Origin: Microbacterium oryzae
Lineage (GTDB): Bacteria; Actinomycetota; Actinomycetes; Actinomycetales; Microbacteriaceae
NCBI RefSeq assembly: GCF_030406385.1
Contig: NZ_JAUEPM010000012.1
Span: 1 to 50,233, forward strand
Length of the DNA stretch: 50,233 bases
Reading direction: 5' to 3'
The position numbers were made by a program, and so were the translations under genes. Positions 17,848 through 25,868 of this stretch are shown here, piece by piece. The notes below the pieces were generated by a model. The model made no database searches. It was not told the origin of the DNA and saw only the letters and a program-made list of their open reading frames with translations. Within the stretch, counting starts at the first letter, position 1, and the number at the start of each line of letters is the position of its first letter.

Positions 17848-18521
17848 GCACGGTCTTCGGCACCCGCCCCGACCTCGACACCGAGGCCATCGCCAAGTTC
17901 GTGGAAATGGCCGACGTCATGTCGCTGTCCTGCGTCGTCTCCGACGCGCTGGTGCGCACGGGCACGATGCGCAGCGACATCAAGCCGCGCGCGGCGGATC
18001 GCAAGATCATCGGTCCAGCACTGACGGTCAAGCTGACGGCGGGCGACATCGTCGACTGCCTCGACATCTTCACGGTCGCCCAGCCGGGCGACGTCGTCGT
18101 CATCGACGCGTTCGGCGACACCGAGACCTCCATCTGGGGCGGGCTCATGAGCGGGTTGGCTCGCAACGCCGGCGTGGTCGGCGCGGTCATCGACGGCAGC
18201 GCGCGTGACGTCGACGAGGCCCGCTTCCTGGACTTCGCCATCTCCTCGAAGGCCGTCGGCCCTCGCCAGGCGCACACCGCCATCAGCGGGAGGCGGGAGC
18301 CGTTGGAGATCAACGTGCCCATCTCATGCGGCGGCATCATCGTGCAGCCGGGTGACCTGGTCGTGGCCGACGAGATCGGCGTGGCCGTCGTTCCGCACGG
18401 CGAGCTCGGCGAGGTCTACCCCCGCGCCCGCACCATCGCCGACAACGAGAGCGCCATGCGCGAGCTCATCGTCCAGGGCGCCACCTTCCAGGATCTGCTC
18501 GACAAGTTCGGTCGGATCTAG
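17844..18521 (+). CDS. RraA-like aldolase
   Basis: A 225-residue member of the RraA / HMG-CHA aldolase superfamily. These divalent-metal class II pyruvate aldolases and oxaloacetate decarboxylases were often misannotated as demethylmenaquinone methyltransferase. The hallmark substrate/metal loop is present as VVGAVIDGSARDVDEA (Arg-Asp pair), preceded by FGDTETSIWGGLMSGLA. Start ATG 17844 overlaps the upstream stop (ATGA). In this operon it plausibly cleaves a keto-deoxy hexarate to pyruvate plus a hydroxy-aldehyde acid, giving the pathway a non-phosphorylative exit beside the KDG kinase/KDPG aldolase route. Confidence 0.85.
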   Translation: MSTVFGTRPDLDTEAIAKFVEMADVMSLSCVVSDALVRTGTMRSDIKPRAADRKIIGPALTVKLTAGDIVDCLDIFTVAQPGDVVVIDAFGDTETSIWGGLMSGLARNAGVVGAVIDGSARDVDEARFLDFAISSKAVGPRQAHTAISGRREPLEINVPISCGGIIVQPGDLVVADEIGVAVVPHGELGEVYPRARTIADNESAMRELIVQGATFQDLLDKFGRI

Positions 18522-18570
18522 CAAACACTCCCTTCCACCCCTCACCCTTGAGAAAGCAAGGACGCATCTC

Positions 18571-19953
18571 ATGCTCGGATCCTCTCGTTCCACAGACACG
18601 GCGCTACTCGTGCCGAAGCCCCGCGGCAAGGTCCGCTGGGTGGTGCTCGGGCTGCTCATGCTGCTCGCGCTCATCAACAACATCGACCGTCTGGCCTTGT
18701 CTGTCGCCGCCCCCGGGATGCAGGCCGATCTCGGCATCACCGCCACGGACATCGGTCTCCTGGGCAGCGCGTTCGCGCTGTTCTACGCGGTCGGGCAGCT
18801 GCCCTCGGGGTACCTCATCGACCGATTCGGTCCCCGGATGATGCTCGGGACTGCCGTGATCGTGTGGAGCGCGGCCACTGCGGCGATGGGTGTGCTCCAC
18901 AACATGGCGGGCTTCCTCGGTGCACGCGCGATGCTGGGCGTCGCCGAGGCGCCGTCGCTTCCCGCGACGAACAAGATCGTCTCCCAGTGGTTCCCCAAGC
19001 GCGAGCACGGCATCGCGAACGCGAGTTGGGATGCGGCCCTGAAGGCCGGGCCGGCGTTCTTCACGGTGCTGCTCGTGTGGATCGTCGCCGCCTTCGGATG
19101 GAGGTCGCTCTTCCTCATCGCCGGTGCCGCCGGCATCCTGTTCGCAATCGTGTTCCTGATCAGCTACCGCAACCCGGAGCAGGTGAAGCGGCTCAGCGCC
19201 GAGGAGCGCGCGTACATCCAGCAGGATGACGACGGTGGCCAGCAGGACACCGGGGTGAAGATCGCCTGGGGCCGCCTGTTCGGGCGGCGGAGCATGTGGG
19301 GCATGATGCTCGGCTACTTCTGCAACATGTTCGGGTACCAGATCTTCCTCACGTTCCTGCCGCTGTTCATCATCGACCAGTTCGGCATCCCGTTCGCATC
19401 ACTCGGTTACATCGCGAGCGTCCCCTGGATCGGCGCCATCATCGGCGACCTCGCCAGCGGCTGGATCTCGGGTCGACTCGGCGTGCGTCCCGGTTGGACG
19501 ACCAAGCGGGCGAAGAAGGTGATGATCACCACGGCACTGATCCTGCAGGCGATCGTCATCGCGCTGATCCCCTTCAACGCCGCGTTCGCCCCCGAGCTGG
19601 CGCTGCCCATCGCGATCGCACTCATGGCCGTCGCGCTCGGTTTCAACGGCGCCGTGGTCGCTCACGCCTGGTCCATGCCGGCGGAGGTCACCGCCCGCCC
19701 GACGACGGCGAGCGTCGCCAGCGTGCAGAACTTCGGCGGGTTCCTTGGTGCGACCGTTTCGCCGCTGTTCGCCGGAGTGATCGTGGACGCGACCGGGTCG
19801 TTCGACATCGTCTTCTGGACCGCAGCGGTGATCTCGCTGGTCGGCGCTGCGGTCTATCACCTCATGGTGCAAAAGCCCATCATCACCGCTGAGGAGCTGG
19901 GACTTCCCGCAGCGCCCGGCGACCCCTCGGAGAAGGCGCAGGTGGATGCATGA
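18571..19953 (+). CDS. MFS transporter, ACS (sugar acid) family
   Basis: A 460-residue major facilitator with twelve hydrophobic segments. The first helix LLALINNIDRLALSVAAPGM and motif A-like loop GYLIDRFGPRMML are typical of the anion:cation symporter family (hexuronate, glucarate and galactonate transporters). A hydrophilic loop follows helix six (NPEQVKRLSAEERAYIQ), as in that family. It lies between the RraA-like gene and the cycloisomerase gene and overlaps the latter by 4 bp, which fits import of the sugar acid degraded by this locus. Confidence 0.9.
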   Translation: MLGSSRSTDTALLVPKPRGKVRWVVLGLLMLLALINNIDRLALSVAAPGMQADLGITATDIGLLGSAFALFYAVGQLPSGYLIDRFGPRMMLGTAVIVWSAATAAMGVLHNMAGFLGARAMLGVAEAPSLPATNKIVSQWFPKREHGIANASWDAALKAGPAFFTVLLVWIVAAFGWRSLFLIAGAAGILFAIVFLISYRNPEQVKRLSAEERAYIQQDDDGGQQDTGVKIAWGRLFGRRSMWGMMLGYFCNMFGYQIFLTFLPLFIIDQFGIPFASLGYIASVPWIGAIIGDLASGWISGRLGVRPGWTTKRAKKVMITTALILQAIVIALIPFNAAFAPELALPIAIALMAVALGFNGAVVAHAWSMPAEVTARPTTASVASVQNFGGFLGATVSPLFAGVIVDATGSFDIVFWTAAVISLVGAAVYHLMVQKPIITAEELGLPAAPGDPSEKAQVDA

Positions 19954-21098
19954 AGATCACGGCAGTCGAGACGTTCGTTCTGAGCACGACGCTGCCCCGA
20001 CCCTTCGCGTACTCGCAGGGATGGGTCACAGCTCGCTCGACGACCGTGGTGAAGGTGACCACCGACGAGGGCCACGTCGGGTGGGGCGAGACCTTCAGCG
20101 TGGGGCTGCAGCCGCCTCAGATTGCGGCCTCGGTGATCGACAACGCGCTAGCCCCGCTTGTCGTCGGCCGCGATCCACTCCAGACCGACGTGATCTGGGA
20201 CGACCTCTACGTCCGCACGCGCGACTTCGGTCGAACGGGCGTGGTCGTCGGAGCGATCAGCGCGATCGACATCGCGCTGTGGGACATCCGCGGGAAGGCC
20301 GCTGGCCTTCCGGTGTGGAAGCTGCTGGGCGGAGCCTTCCGCGATCGAGTCCAATGCTACGCAACGGGCTTCTTCCGTCTGCAAGGGCAGCACGAGAGTG
20401 CGGAGATGGCCGAGGAGGCGGCACGGCACGCGGACGACGGCCACACGCTGATGAAGATCAAGCTCGGATTCGGCCTCGCTGACGACATCGTCGTGATGAA
20501 CGCAATCAGGGATGCCGTGGGCGACCGCTCGGGCTTCATGATCGACGTGAACCACGGCTACGGCCCGAACGATGCGATCCGCCTCGCCACCGCCCTGGAG
20601 GACTTCGGGCTGCGGTGGATCGAGGAGCCCGTGATCCCGGAGGACTTGTCGGGCTACCGCCGCGTGCGCGATGCCATCCGCACGCCGGTGGCCGGAGGCG
20701 AGGCAGAGTTCACGCTGTACGGGTTCGCCGCCCTGTTCGCCGCGCAGGGGGTGGACATCGCGCAGCCAGATATCTGCCTGGCCGGCGGATTCACCGCCCT
20801 CAAGCACATCAACGTGCTGGCGCAGTCGCACGGCGTGCAGGTGAATCCGCATGTGTGGGGCACGGCGATCGGCCAGTACGCCTCCCTCCATGCGCTGGCG
20901 AACACCCCGACGACCCACCCCGGCCTCTACGCCGACCAGCCCCTCTTCGAGTACGACACGTCGTCGCACCCGTTCCGGACCGCGCTCGTGTCGCAGCCCC
21001 TGCAGCACGAGGACGGGTATCTCGCGATCCCCGACGGAGCAGGGCTCGGGTTCGAACTGGACGAGGATTTCCTGAGGGCGCACGCCGTCGAGCAGTGA
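19950..21098 (+). CDS. Enolase-superfamily enzyme, galactarolactone cycloisomerase-like
   Basis: A 382-residue mandelate racemase/muconate-lactonizing enzyme superfamily member. The capping domain (about 1-125) is followed by the barrel with K169-I-K171, metal ligands D199 (MIDVNHGYG), E225 (WIEEP) and E251 (AGGE), and general base/acid H301 in NPHVWG. From memory the whole chain resembles Agrobacterium D-galactarolactone cycloisomerase (Gci), including IDIALWDIRGK, CYATG, MIDxNHGYG and NPHVWGT. The likely reaction is lactone ring opening with dehydration to a 3-deoxy-2-keto-hexarate; sugar-acid dehydratase is the alternative. The ATGA overlap with the transporter supports one operon. Confidence 0.85.
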   Translation: MKITAVETFVLSTTLPRPFAYSQGWVTARSTTVVKVTTDEGHVGWGETFSVGLQPPQIAASVIDNALAPLVVGRDPLQTDVIWDDLYVRTRDFGRTGVVVGAISAIDIALWDIRGKAAGLPVWKLLGGAFRDRVQCYATGFFRLQGQHESAEMAEEAARHADDGHTLMKIKLGFGLADDIVVMNAIRDAVGDRSGFMIDVNHGYGPNDAIRLATALEDFGLRWIEEPVIPEDLSGYRRVRDAIRTPVAGGEAEFTLYGFAALFAAQGVDIAQPDICLAGGFTALKHINVLAQSHGVQVNPHVWGTAIGQYASLHALANTPTTHPGLYADQPLFEYDTSSHPFRTALVSQPLQHEDGYLAIPDGAGLGFELDEDFLRAHAVEQ

Positions 21099-21099
21099 C

Positions 21100-21151
21100 C
21101 CTGAGACGCGCCGCGCTGCGCTGAGCGAGGCGCTGAGCGGCGCGTCTCAGG
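21100..21151. terminator. Bidirectional stem-loop between convergent genes
   Basis: Fifteen-base arms CCTGAGACGCGCCGC (21100-21114) and GCGGCGCGTCTCAGG (21137-21151) are perfectly complementary around a 22-nt loop. The stem begins just after the stop at 21098 and includes the stop of the minus-strand gene at 21147, so it serves both transcripts. Confidence 0.75.
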
Positions 21152-21743
21152 CGCCGTCCTGCTCCTCGCGCGCCTGCGAGCGGGCGCGGAGGTGGATGCG
21201 CTTGCCCTCCTTGCTGAAGATGGAGAGGATCTCGGTCGGCCCCGCCCCCGTCGCGGACAGCGCATGCGGCAGGCGGGTGTCGAACTCGGCAGCCTCACCG
21301 GGGCCGAGGATCACCTCCTGCTCCCCGAGGATGAGCCGCAGTCGCCCGGTGAGCACGTAGAGCCACTCATGGCCCACGTGCACCTTCAGATCGGGCGCGG
21401 GTGTGACTCCGGGTGGCTGCGCGGGCAGCGTGAGCTTGTAGGTCTGCACGGGGCTCGACTCCGGCGAGAGGCTCTCGACGCGCACGCCGTCGATCCTTCT
21501 CGTCGTCCGCCGCACGCGCGGATCGGGCGCGGTCGGCGGCACGATCTCGTCGAGCCCGATGCGGAGGGCGCGGGCGATCGGCACGACGAGCTCGAGGTTC
21601 GGGGCGCGCTTGCCGGCCTCCAGACGCGACAGCGTGCTCGAGGAGATGCCCGTGGTCTCCGACAGCTCGGCGAGCGTCATGCTGCGCTTCTCGCGCCAGG
21701 TCTTCAGGCGCGGGCCGATCAGGGCCAGCGATTCGTCGGGCAT
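21147..21743 (-). CDS. XRE-cupin transcriptional regulator
   Basis: A 198-residue regulator with an XRE helix-turn-helix (about 10-65, MTLAELSETTGISSSTLSRL) and a C-terminal cupin_2 domain (about 105-180, HVGHEWLYVLTGRLRLILGE then FDTRLPHAL), the PuuR/HipB-cupin architecture. The start ATG at 21743 places the HTH at the usual distance; the frame extends upstream without similarity. It is divergent from the flavin oxidoreductase gene, and two related near-palindromic sites lie in the 66-bp spacer, so it probably regulates both. Confidence 0.9.
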   Translation of the reverse strand: MPDESLALIGPRLKTWREKRSMTLAELSETTGISSSTLSRLEAGKRAPNLELVVPIARALRIGLDEIVPPTAPDPRVRRTTRRIDGVRVESLSPESSPVQTYKLTLPAQPPGVTPAPDLKVHVGHEWLYVLTGRLRLILGEQEVILGPGEAAEFDTRLPHALSATGAGPTEILSIFSKEGKRIHLRARSQAREEQDGA

Positions 21744-21753
21744 TCCGCTCCTC

Positions 21754-21789
21754 TTGCCGATTCGGCATCGTTTATTGCCTATACGGTAG
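21754..21789. promoter_or_regulatory. Paired operator sites, 21 bp apart
   Basis: TTGCCGATTCGGCAT (21754-21768; TGCCG-ATT-CGGCA is a perfect palindrome) and the related TTGCCTATACGGTA (21775-21788) share TTGCC-N-AT-N-CGG-N-A. Their spacing is 21 bp, two helical turns, in the divergent spacer of the XRE-cupin and oxidoreductase genes. They are candidate sites for the XRE-cupin regulator. Confidence 0.55.
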
Positions 21790-21809
21790 TCGATGCTCAC
21801 GCTGGATCC

Positions 21810-22835
21810 ATGAAGAACTCCGACCGGCCATCCGCCCCGCCCTCGAACGCTGCGCTCGCGGGGGAGCACTGGGATGTCATCATCGTCGGCGGGGGCGCCG
21901 CCGGATTGAGTGCCGCGCTCATCCTCGCCCGCGCCCGCCGCCGCGTGCTCGTCCTCGACACGCAGCAGCCGCGCAACCGCTTCGCGCCGCACATGCACGG
22001 CGTGCTGAGTCGCGACGGGTACTCGCCGCTCGACCTCGTGTCCGACGGTTATCGGGAGGTGCGCGCTGTCGGCGGCGTGATCGCCCCGGAGCGAGCCGTT
22101 GCCGCGCAGGCGATCGCCGACGGGTTCGAGGTCACGACCGAGAGCGGCGCGGTCGCCAACGGGCGCCGCCTCGTCGTCGCGACCGGTGCTCGCGACCGGC
22201 TGCCGGACATCCCGGGGCTCGCCGAGCAGTGGGGCCGCGGGGCGGTGGCGTGCCCGTACTGCGACGGATACGAGGCCCGGGGTCGGCGCATCGGCGTGCT
22301 CCTCGGCTCCGTCGCGGGGCTGCACAAGGCGCACATGCTGCGCCCGTACTCGGAGGACATCACGGTGTTCACGGCGCTTGCTGGCCCCCTTCCGGAGGAG
22401 GAGCGCCTCCTGCTCGAGGCGCGCGACATCCGGGTGGAGGCGCGGCTCGTGGCGCAGGTCGTCAGCGAGGGTGAGGAGCTCGTCGCGCTCGGCCTCGTCG
22501 ACGGCACGACCGTTCCCGTCGACGTCGTGTTCGCCGAGCCCGCGCTCGAGCCGCTGGATGGGCCGCTGCGCCAGCTCGGCGTGGACCGCGTGGCTACGCC
22601 CTTGGGCGAGTGGACCGCGGTCGACGCCCTCGGCCGGACGAGTGTCGCGGGGGTGTGGGCGATCGGCAACGCGGCGAATCCCGCCGCCCTCGTGCCCATC
22701 GCCGCGGGATCGGGGGCTGCGGCCGCCCTGGCGATCAACGGCGAGTTCATCGCCGAGGAGGTGGCAGCGGCGCGTCGGTCGATCGTCGAGGTGCCGGACG
22801 ACCCGTCCGCCCGCACCGTCGAGGTGGCGCGGTGA
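21810..22835 (+). CDS. Thioredoxin-reductase-like FAD/NAD(P) oxidoreductase
   Basis: A 341-residue flavoprotein of the low-molecular-weight thioredoxin reductase family. FAD-binding DVIIVGGGAAGLSAAL, NAD(P) domain motif RRIGVLLGSVAGLHKA, redox-active C-P-Y-C in VACPYCDGYE, and C-terminal GVWAIGNAANPAAL are all present. The CPYC pair replaces the CATC of true TrxB and fits the subgroup often found beside methyltransferases and cupin-type regulators. There is no strong RBS; the start may be nearly leaderless. A GTG-start methyltransferase gene overlaps its stop, so both act together. Physiological electron acceptor unknown. Confidence 0.88.
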   Translation: MKNSDRPSAPPSNAALAGEHWDVIIVGGGAAGLSAALILARARRRVLVLDTQQPRNRFAPHMHGVLSRDGYSPLDLVSDGYREVRAVGGVIAPERAVAAQAIADGFEVTTESGAVANGRRLVVATGARDRLPDIPGLAEQWGRGAVACPYCDGYEARGRRIGVLLGSVAGLHKAHMLRPYSEDITVFTALAGPLPEEERLLLEARDIRVEARLVAQVVSEGEELVALGLVDGTTVPVDVVFAEPALEPLDGPLRQLGVDRVATPLGEWTAVDALGRTSVAGVWAIGNAANPAALVPIAAGSGAAAALAINGEFIAEEVAAARRSIVEVPDDPSARTVEVAR

Positions 22836-23494
22836 CCGGCGTGGACGCGGCGGTCGACGAGCCCCGTGACCCGGCGGCGTTCTGGGAGGCGCGCTACCGC
22901 GACGCTCGCGCCGAGAAGGGTCTGATGTGGAGCGGGCGGGTTAATGCCGCCGTCGAGCGTGAGGTCTCGGGTTTCGAGCCCGGAACCGCCCTCGAGCTCG
23001 GCAGCGGCGAAGGAGCGGATGCCCTCTGGCTCGCCGAGCGCGGATGGTCCGTCACCGCCGTCGACATCTCCACCGCCGCGCTGGAGGTCGGCGCGGCGGA
23101 GGCCGAGCGGCGCGGGCTCGGCGACCGCGTCGAGTGGGTGCAGGCCGATCTCGCGACCTGGCGCCCATCCGTTCAGTACGACCTCGTGACGACCGCGTTC
23201 CTGCACTCGCCGGTCGAGCTGCCGCGCGAGCGCGTGCTGCGGCAGGCGGCCTCCGCGGTGGCGCTCGGCGGGCAACTGCTCATCGTCGGGCACGCCGCCT
23301 TCCCGCCCGGGTCGCACGGCGACCGCCACGACGGGCCCCCGCTCCCGTCGTCGGATGAGGTGCTCGCCTCGCTCGCACTGCCCGAGGGGTGGATCGTCGA
23401 GACCAACGCCATGGTGGATCGGATGGCGACCCGCCCCGACGGCCAGACCCTCGCGGTCACCGACGCCGTGCTGCGCGTGCGTCGAGCCGGGTAG
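22832..23494 (+). CDS. SAM-dependent methyltransferase
   Basis: A 220-residue class I methyltransferase. Motif I is ALELGSGEGADALWLAERG and the acidic loop end is VTAVDIS. The N-terminal DPAAFWEARYRDARAEKGLMWSG resembles tellurite-resistance/TehB-like and thiopurine-type small methyltransferases. Start GTG 22832 overlaps the upstream TGA (GTGA), indicating translational coupling with the oxidoreductase. Substrate not deducible; small-molecule or chalcogen-compound detoxification is possible given the redox partner. Confidence 0.88.
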   Translation: MTGVDAAVDEPRDPAAFWEARYRDARAEKGLMWSGRVNAAVEREVSGFEPGTALELGSGEGADALWLAERGWSVTAVDISTAALEVGAAEAERRGLGDRVEWVQADLATWRPSVQYDLVTTAFLHSPVELPRERVLRQAASAVALGGQLLIVGHAAFPPGSHGDRHDGPPLPSSDEVLASLALPEGWIVETNAMVDRMATRPDGQTLAVTDAVLRVRRAG

Positions 23495-23502
23495 GCGGCG
23501 TC

Positions 23503-23721
23503 GGGGTTGGGTGGTGCCGTTGTGCGGCTTACGGGGCGGATAACGCGAGTTCCGCACCACCGAGCGTTCGGGCCTCGGGTTCGGTGGTGCCGTTGTGCGG
23601 CTTTGGGGGCGGATAACGGGAGTTCCGCACGACCGAATAGCCGGGCCTCGGGTTCGGTGGTGCCGTCGTGGTGCTTAGGGGCCGGATAACGCGAGTTCCG
23701 CACGACCGAGCGGCCGGGCGC
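23503..23721. repeat. Three tandem 73-bp repeats
   Basis: Units start at about 23503, 23576 and 23649 with an exact 73-bp period (the GGTGGTGC landmark is at 23510, 23583 and 23656). Each contains GGTTxGGTGGTGCC, GGATAACGSGAGTTCCGCAC and a closing CGACCGA/CCACCGA that pairs back to the opening. Short ORFs across them are repeats, not genes. Confidence 0.85.
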
Positions 23722-23724
23722 CCG

Positions 23725-23784
23725 GTTCGCCAGTGCGGTCGACACGCCCCCGCCCACGAAACCGTGTCGCCCGCACTGGCGAAC
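23725..23784. terminator. Long stem-loop next to tandem repeats
   Basis: Arms 23725-23746 (GTTCGCCAGTGCG then GTCGACACG) and 23763-23784 pair over 22 bp with one mismatch and a 16-nt loop. It lies between the convergent genes ending at 23494 and 23801 and can terminate either transcript. Confidence 0.65.
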
Positions 23785-23800
23785 CCACCGCAGGCCGCGC

Positions 23801-24628
23801 TCAGCGCCCGAAGAAGTCGTTCAACCCCGGAATGTCGAAGCCCTGTGCGATGTCGCCCAGCCCGCCGCCGGCCTCCGACACCTGGTCACCGAAGCCCTGC
23901 GCGTAGTCGCCGGCCTCGGTGACGAACCCGCCGGCGCCCTCCGCGATCGACTGCACGTCGAGGTTCTCCGCGATGCCGTCGAAGTCGATGCCCTGCGCCT
24001 GCTCGAGCAGCGCGCCCCCGACGCTCGTGAGGATGGCCCCTCCCGCGACCACGCCGAGGAGGCCGGCCGCCCCGGCGAGCACGCCGCCCGCGACGCCGAC
24101 ACCGCCGGCTCGCGCGAGGAGCCCGCGCAGCTTGCCCGGCTGGGTCGCCTCGGTCCGCGCCGCCGCGCGGGCGAGCTCGGGAGCGTCGGACGAGCGCGGC
24201 TGCTCGTGCGGGGGGAGTTCCGCGCGCATGCGTGCGGCGACCTGGGCGCGCTGGTCGGCTGTCAGTCGAGCGAACGCCTCGCGGTGCACCTGCTCGATCT
24301 GGTCGGGCCGGGCGGTCTGCAGCAGGTAGTCGTAGCGCGCGATCGCCGCGCGGTCCTGCGCCGAGCCGGATGGCGCGGGCGGCGTCGGGCGGTTTCCCTG
24401 GCGGTAGTCGCCGTACGGAGCCGGCGGCCGCGGCACGCCCGTCGCGGCCGAGCGGTACCCGTCCGAGCGCTCCTGCGGCCGGGACTGGTCTCCGAGCAGC
24501 GACTCGGCGGCACTGCGGGCCTTCGCCATCCAGTCGTTCTGCGACGACGAGCCGCGCTGCGACGACGACGAGGACTGCGCGTCCATCGCCTTCTTGGCGA
24601 GCTTGATGATCTGGTTGAGCTTGCTCAT
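23801..24628 (-). CDS. Hypothetical Gly/Ala-rich protein
   Basis: A 275-residue protein with a positively charged start (MSKLNQIIKLAKKAMDAQ), a low-complexity Ser/Gln/Pro-rich linker (about 18-90), a helical segment with DRAAIARYDYLLQTARPDQIEQVHREAFARLT (about 90-135), then a hydrophobic Gly/Ala stretch (about 170-205) that could be membrane associated, and an acidic tail ending LNDFFGR. Similar proteins occur widely in Microbacteriaceae, sometimes mislabelled as cation-transporting ATPase; no ATPase motif is present here. Good codon bias and an AGGATG-type RBS support it. Function unknown. Confidence 0.75.
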   Translation of the reverse strand: MSKLNQIIKLAKKAMDAQSSSSSQRGSSSQNDWMAKARSAAESLLGDQSRPQERSDGYRSAATGVPRPPAPYGDYRQGNRPTPPAPSGSAQDRAAIARYDYLLQTARPDQIEQVHREAFARLTADQRAQVAARMRAELPPHEQPRSSDAPELARAAARTEATQPGKLRGLLARAGGVGVAGGVLAGAAGLLGVVAGGAILTSVGGALLEQAQGIDFDGIAENLDVQSIAEGAGGFVTEAGDYAQGFGDQVSEAGGGLGDIAQGFDIPGLNDFFGR

Positions 24629-24828
24629 GGCATCCTCCGGAAGGGTCGGCGAAGCCGACTGCTGCCAGAGTCTCCTTCACTCCGACGGATCGGAGCCGGC
24701 GACCCGGAACTCGATGACGAGTCCGTACTGACGGGCCGACCGCGGCGGAAGTACTCCCCCTGTGAGCTCGAAGTTAGCGAGCGAGGCTATGCGTGCGCCG
24801 AGAGCGCCACATCGGTCACCGCCCGCTG

Positions 24829-24834
24829 TATAGT
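24829..24834 (+). promoter_or_regulatory. -10 box of a leaderless metal-sensor mRNA
   Basis: TATAGT lies 6 bp upstream of the GTG at 24841, so transcription should start at or next to the start codon. No convincing -35 is visible. A repressor bound here would block RNA polymerase directly. Confidence 0.5.
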
Positions 24835-24840
24835 CAGTGT

Positions 24841-25194
24841 GTGCTGACCATTGCTCCGAAGTGGGATGTCCTCAATCGCCTGGGCCGTGCCCTCGCCGAT
24901 CCGACGCGGTCGCGGATTCTGCTGCGCCTGCTCGACGAGCCGGGCTATCCCGCCCGACTGGCAGAGGAGCTGGAACTCACCCGCACCAACGTGTCGAACC
25001 ACCTCGCCTGCCTGCGCGGCTGCGGGATCGTCGTCGCCGTTCCCGAAGGGCGCCGCACGCGCTACGAGATCGCCGACCCGCACCTCACCCGCGCGCTCAC
25101 GTCGCTCGTCGACGTGGTCCTCGCCGTTGACGATGGCGAGGGCTGCACCGGCGACGACTGCGACGCGCCCTTCTGCTGCGGAACCCGCGCATGA
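24841..25194 (+). CDS. cmtR: CmtR-like ArsR-family Cd/Pb sensor
   Basis: A 117-residue ArsR-family repressor very close to mycobacterial CmtR over LNRLGRALADPTRSRILLRL and LTRTNVSNHLACLRGCG. With GTG 24841 as start the cysteines fall at C57, C61 and C102, exactly the numbers of the CmtR Cd(II)/Pb(II) ligands, which supports this start over the in-frame ATG at 24793. The C-terminus adds C107, C112 and C113, not part of the classical site. It overlaps the CDF transporter gene by 4 bp (ATGA), so metal binding should derepress the exporter. Confidence 0.9.
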   Translation: MLTIAPKWDVLNRLGRALADPTRSRILLRLLDEPGYPARLAEELELTRTNVSNHLACLRGCGIVVAVPEGRRTRYEIADPHLTRALTSLVDVVLAVDDGEGCTGDDCDAPFCCGTRA

Positions 25195-25862
25195 GCACCG
25201 TCACGGTGCCGTCTCCCCAGCGGCGCGCCATCCTGCAGCGGCGCATCCGCTGGATCGTCGCTGCGACGATCACCTACAACCTCATCGAGGCGATCATCGC
25301 GATCGCTGCCGGCTCGATCGCCTCCTCGACCGCGCTCATCGGCTTCGGGCTCGACTCGGTCGTCGAGGTGCTCTCCGCGGCGGCCGTGGCGTGGCAGTTC
25401 GCGGGTCCCGATCCCGAGGCGCGGGAGCGGGTCGCGCTCCGGGTGATCGCGGTGTCGTTCTTCGGCATCGCCCTCTACGTCTCCGTCGACGCGCTCCTCA
25501 CGCTCACGGGGCTCCGCGAACCCGAGCACAGCCCGGTCGGCATCGCGCTCGCCGCGGTCAGCGTCGCGGTGATGCCGTTCCTCAGCTTCATCGAGCGCCG
25601 CACCGGCCGGGAACTCGGCTCCGCGTCGGCGGTCGCCGACTCGAAGCAGACGCTCATCTGCAGCTACCTGTCCGCCGCCGTCCTCGTCGGGCTGCTGCTC
25701 AACCTGCTCTTCGGATGGTCGTGGGCCGACCCGCTCGCTGGTCTCGTCGTGGTGGTCTTCGCCGTGCGCGAGGGGCTTGAGGCGTGGCGCGGAGACGCGT
25801 GCAAGCAGCCGGTCGCGGCGCTGACGGGCGAGCGCCAGGGGGACGTCTGCGACTGCTGCTGA
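25191..25862 (+). CDS. Cation diffusion facilitator family metal exporter
   Basis: A 223-residue membrane protein with about six hydrophobic segments in the cation diffusion facilitator fold. The TM2 site is D55-x3-E59 (GFGLDSVVEVLSA) and TM5 has D150 in VADSKQTLICSY, both departing from the canonical H/D-x3-D pairs and adding C157. There is no long cytoplasmic metallochaperone-like domain; the chain ends with a Cys-rich D-V-C-D-C-C tail. The change to softer ligands matches a thiophilic metal such as Cd or Pb, as expected for a CmtR partner. Confidence 0.85.
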   Translation: MSTVTVPSPQRRAILQRRIRWIVAATITYNLIEAIIAIAAGSIASSTALIGFGLDSVVEVLSAAAVAWQFAGPDPEARERVALRVIAVSFFGIALYVSVDALLTLTGLREPEHSPVGIALAAVSVAVMPFLSFIERRTGRELGSASAVADSKQTLICSYLSAAVLVGLLLNLLFGWSWADPLAGLVVVVFAVREGLEAWRGDACKQPVAALTGERQGDVCDCC

Positions 25863-25868
25863 CCGGCG

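Noticed and set aside
22049..23560. 503-codon minus-strand frame
   Set aside because: Antisense to the flavin oxidoreductase and methyltransferase genes, whose motifs are unambiguous.
23507..23689. Short frames giving repeated peptides in the 73-bp repeats
   Set aside because: The repetition follows the DNA period; no RBS and no conserved start, so it is repeat DNA, not protein.
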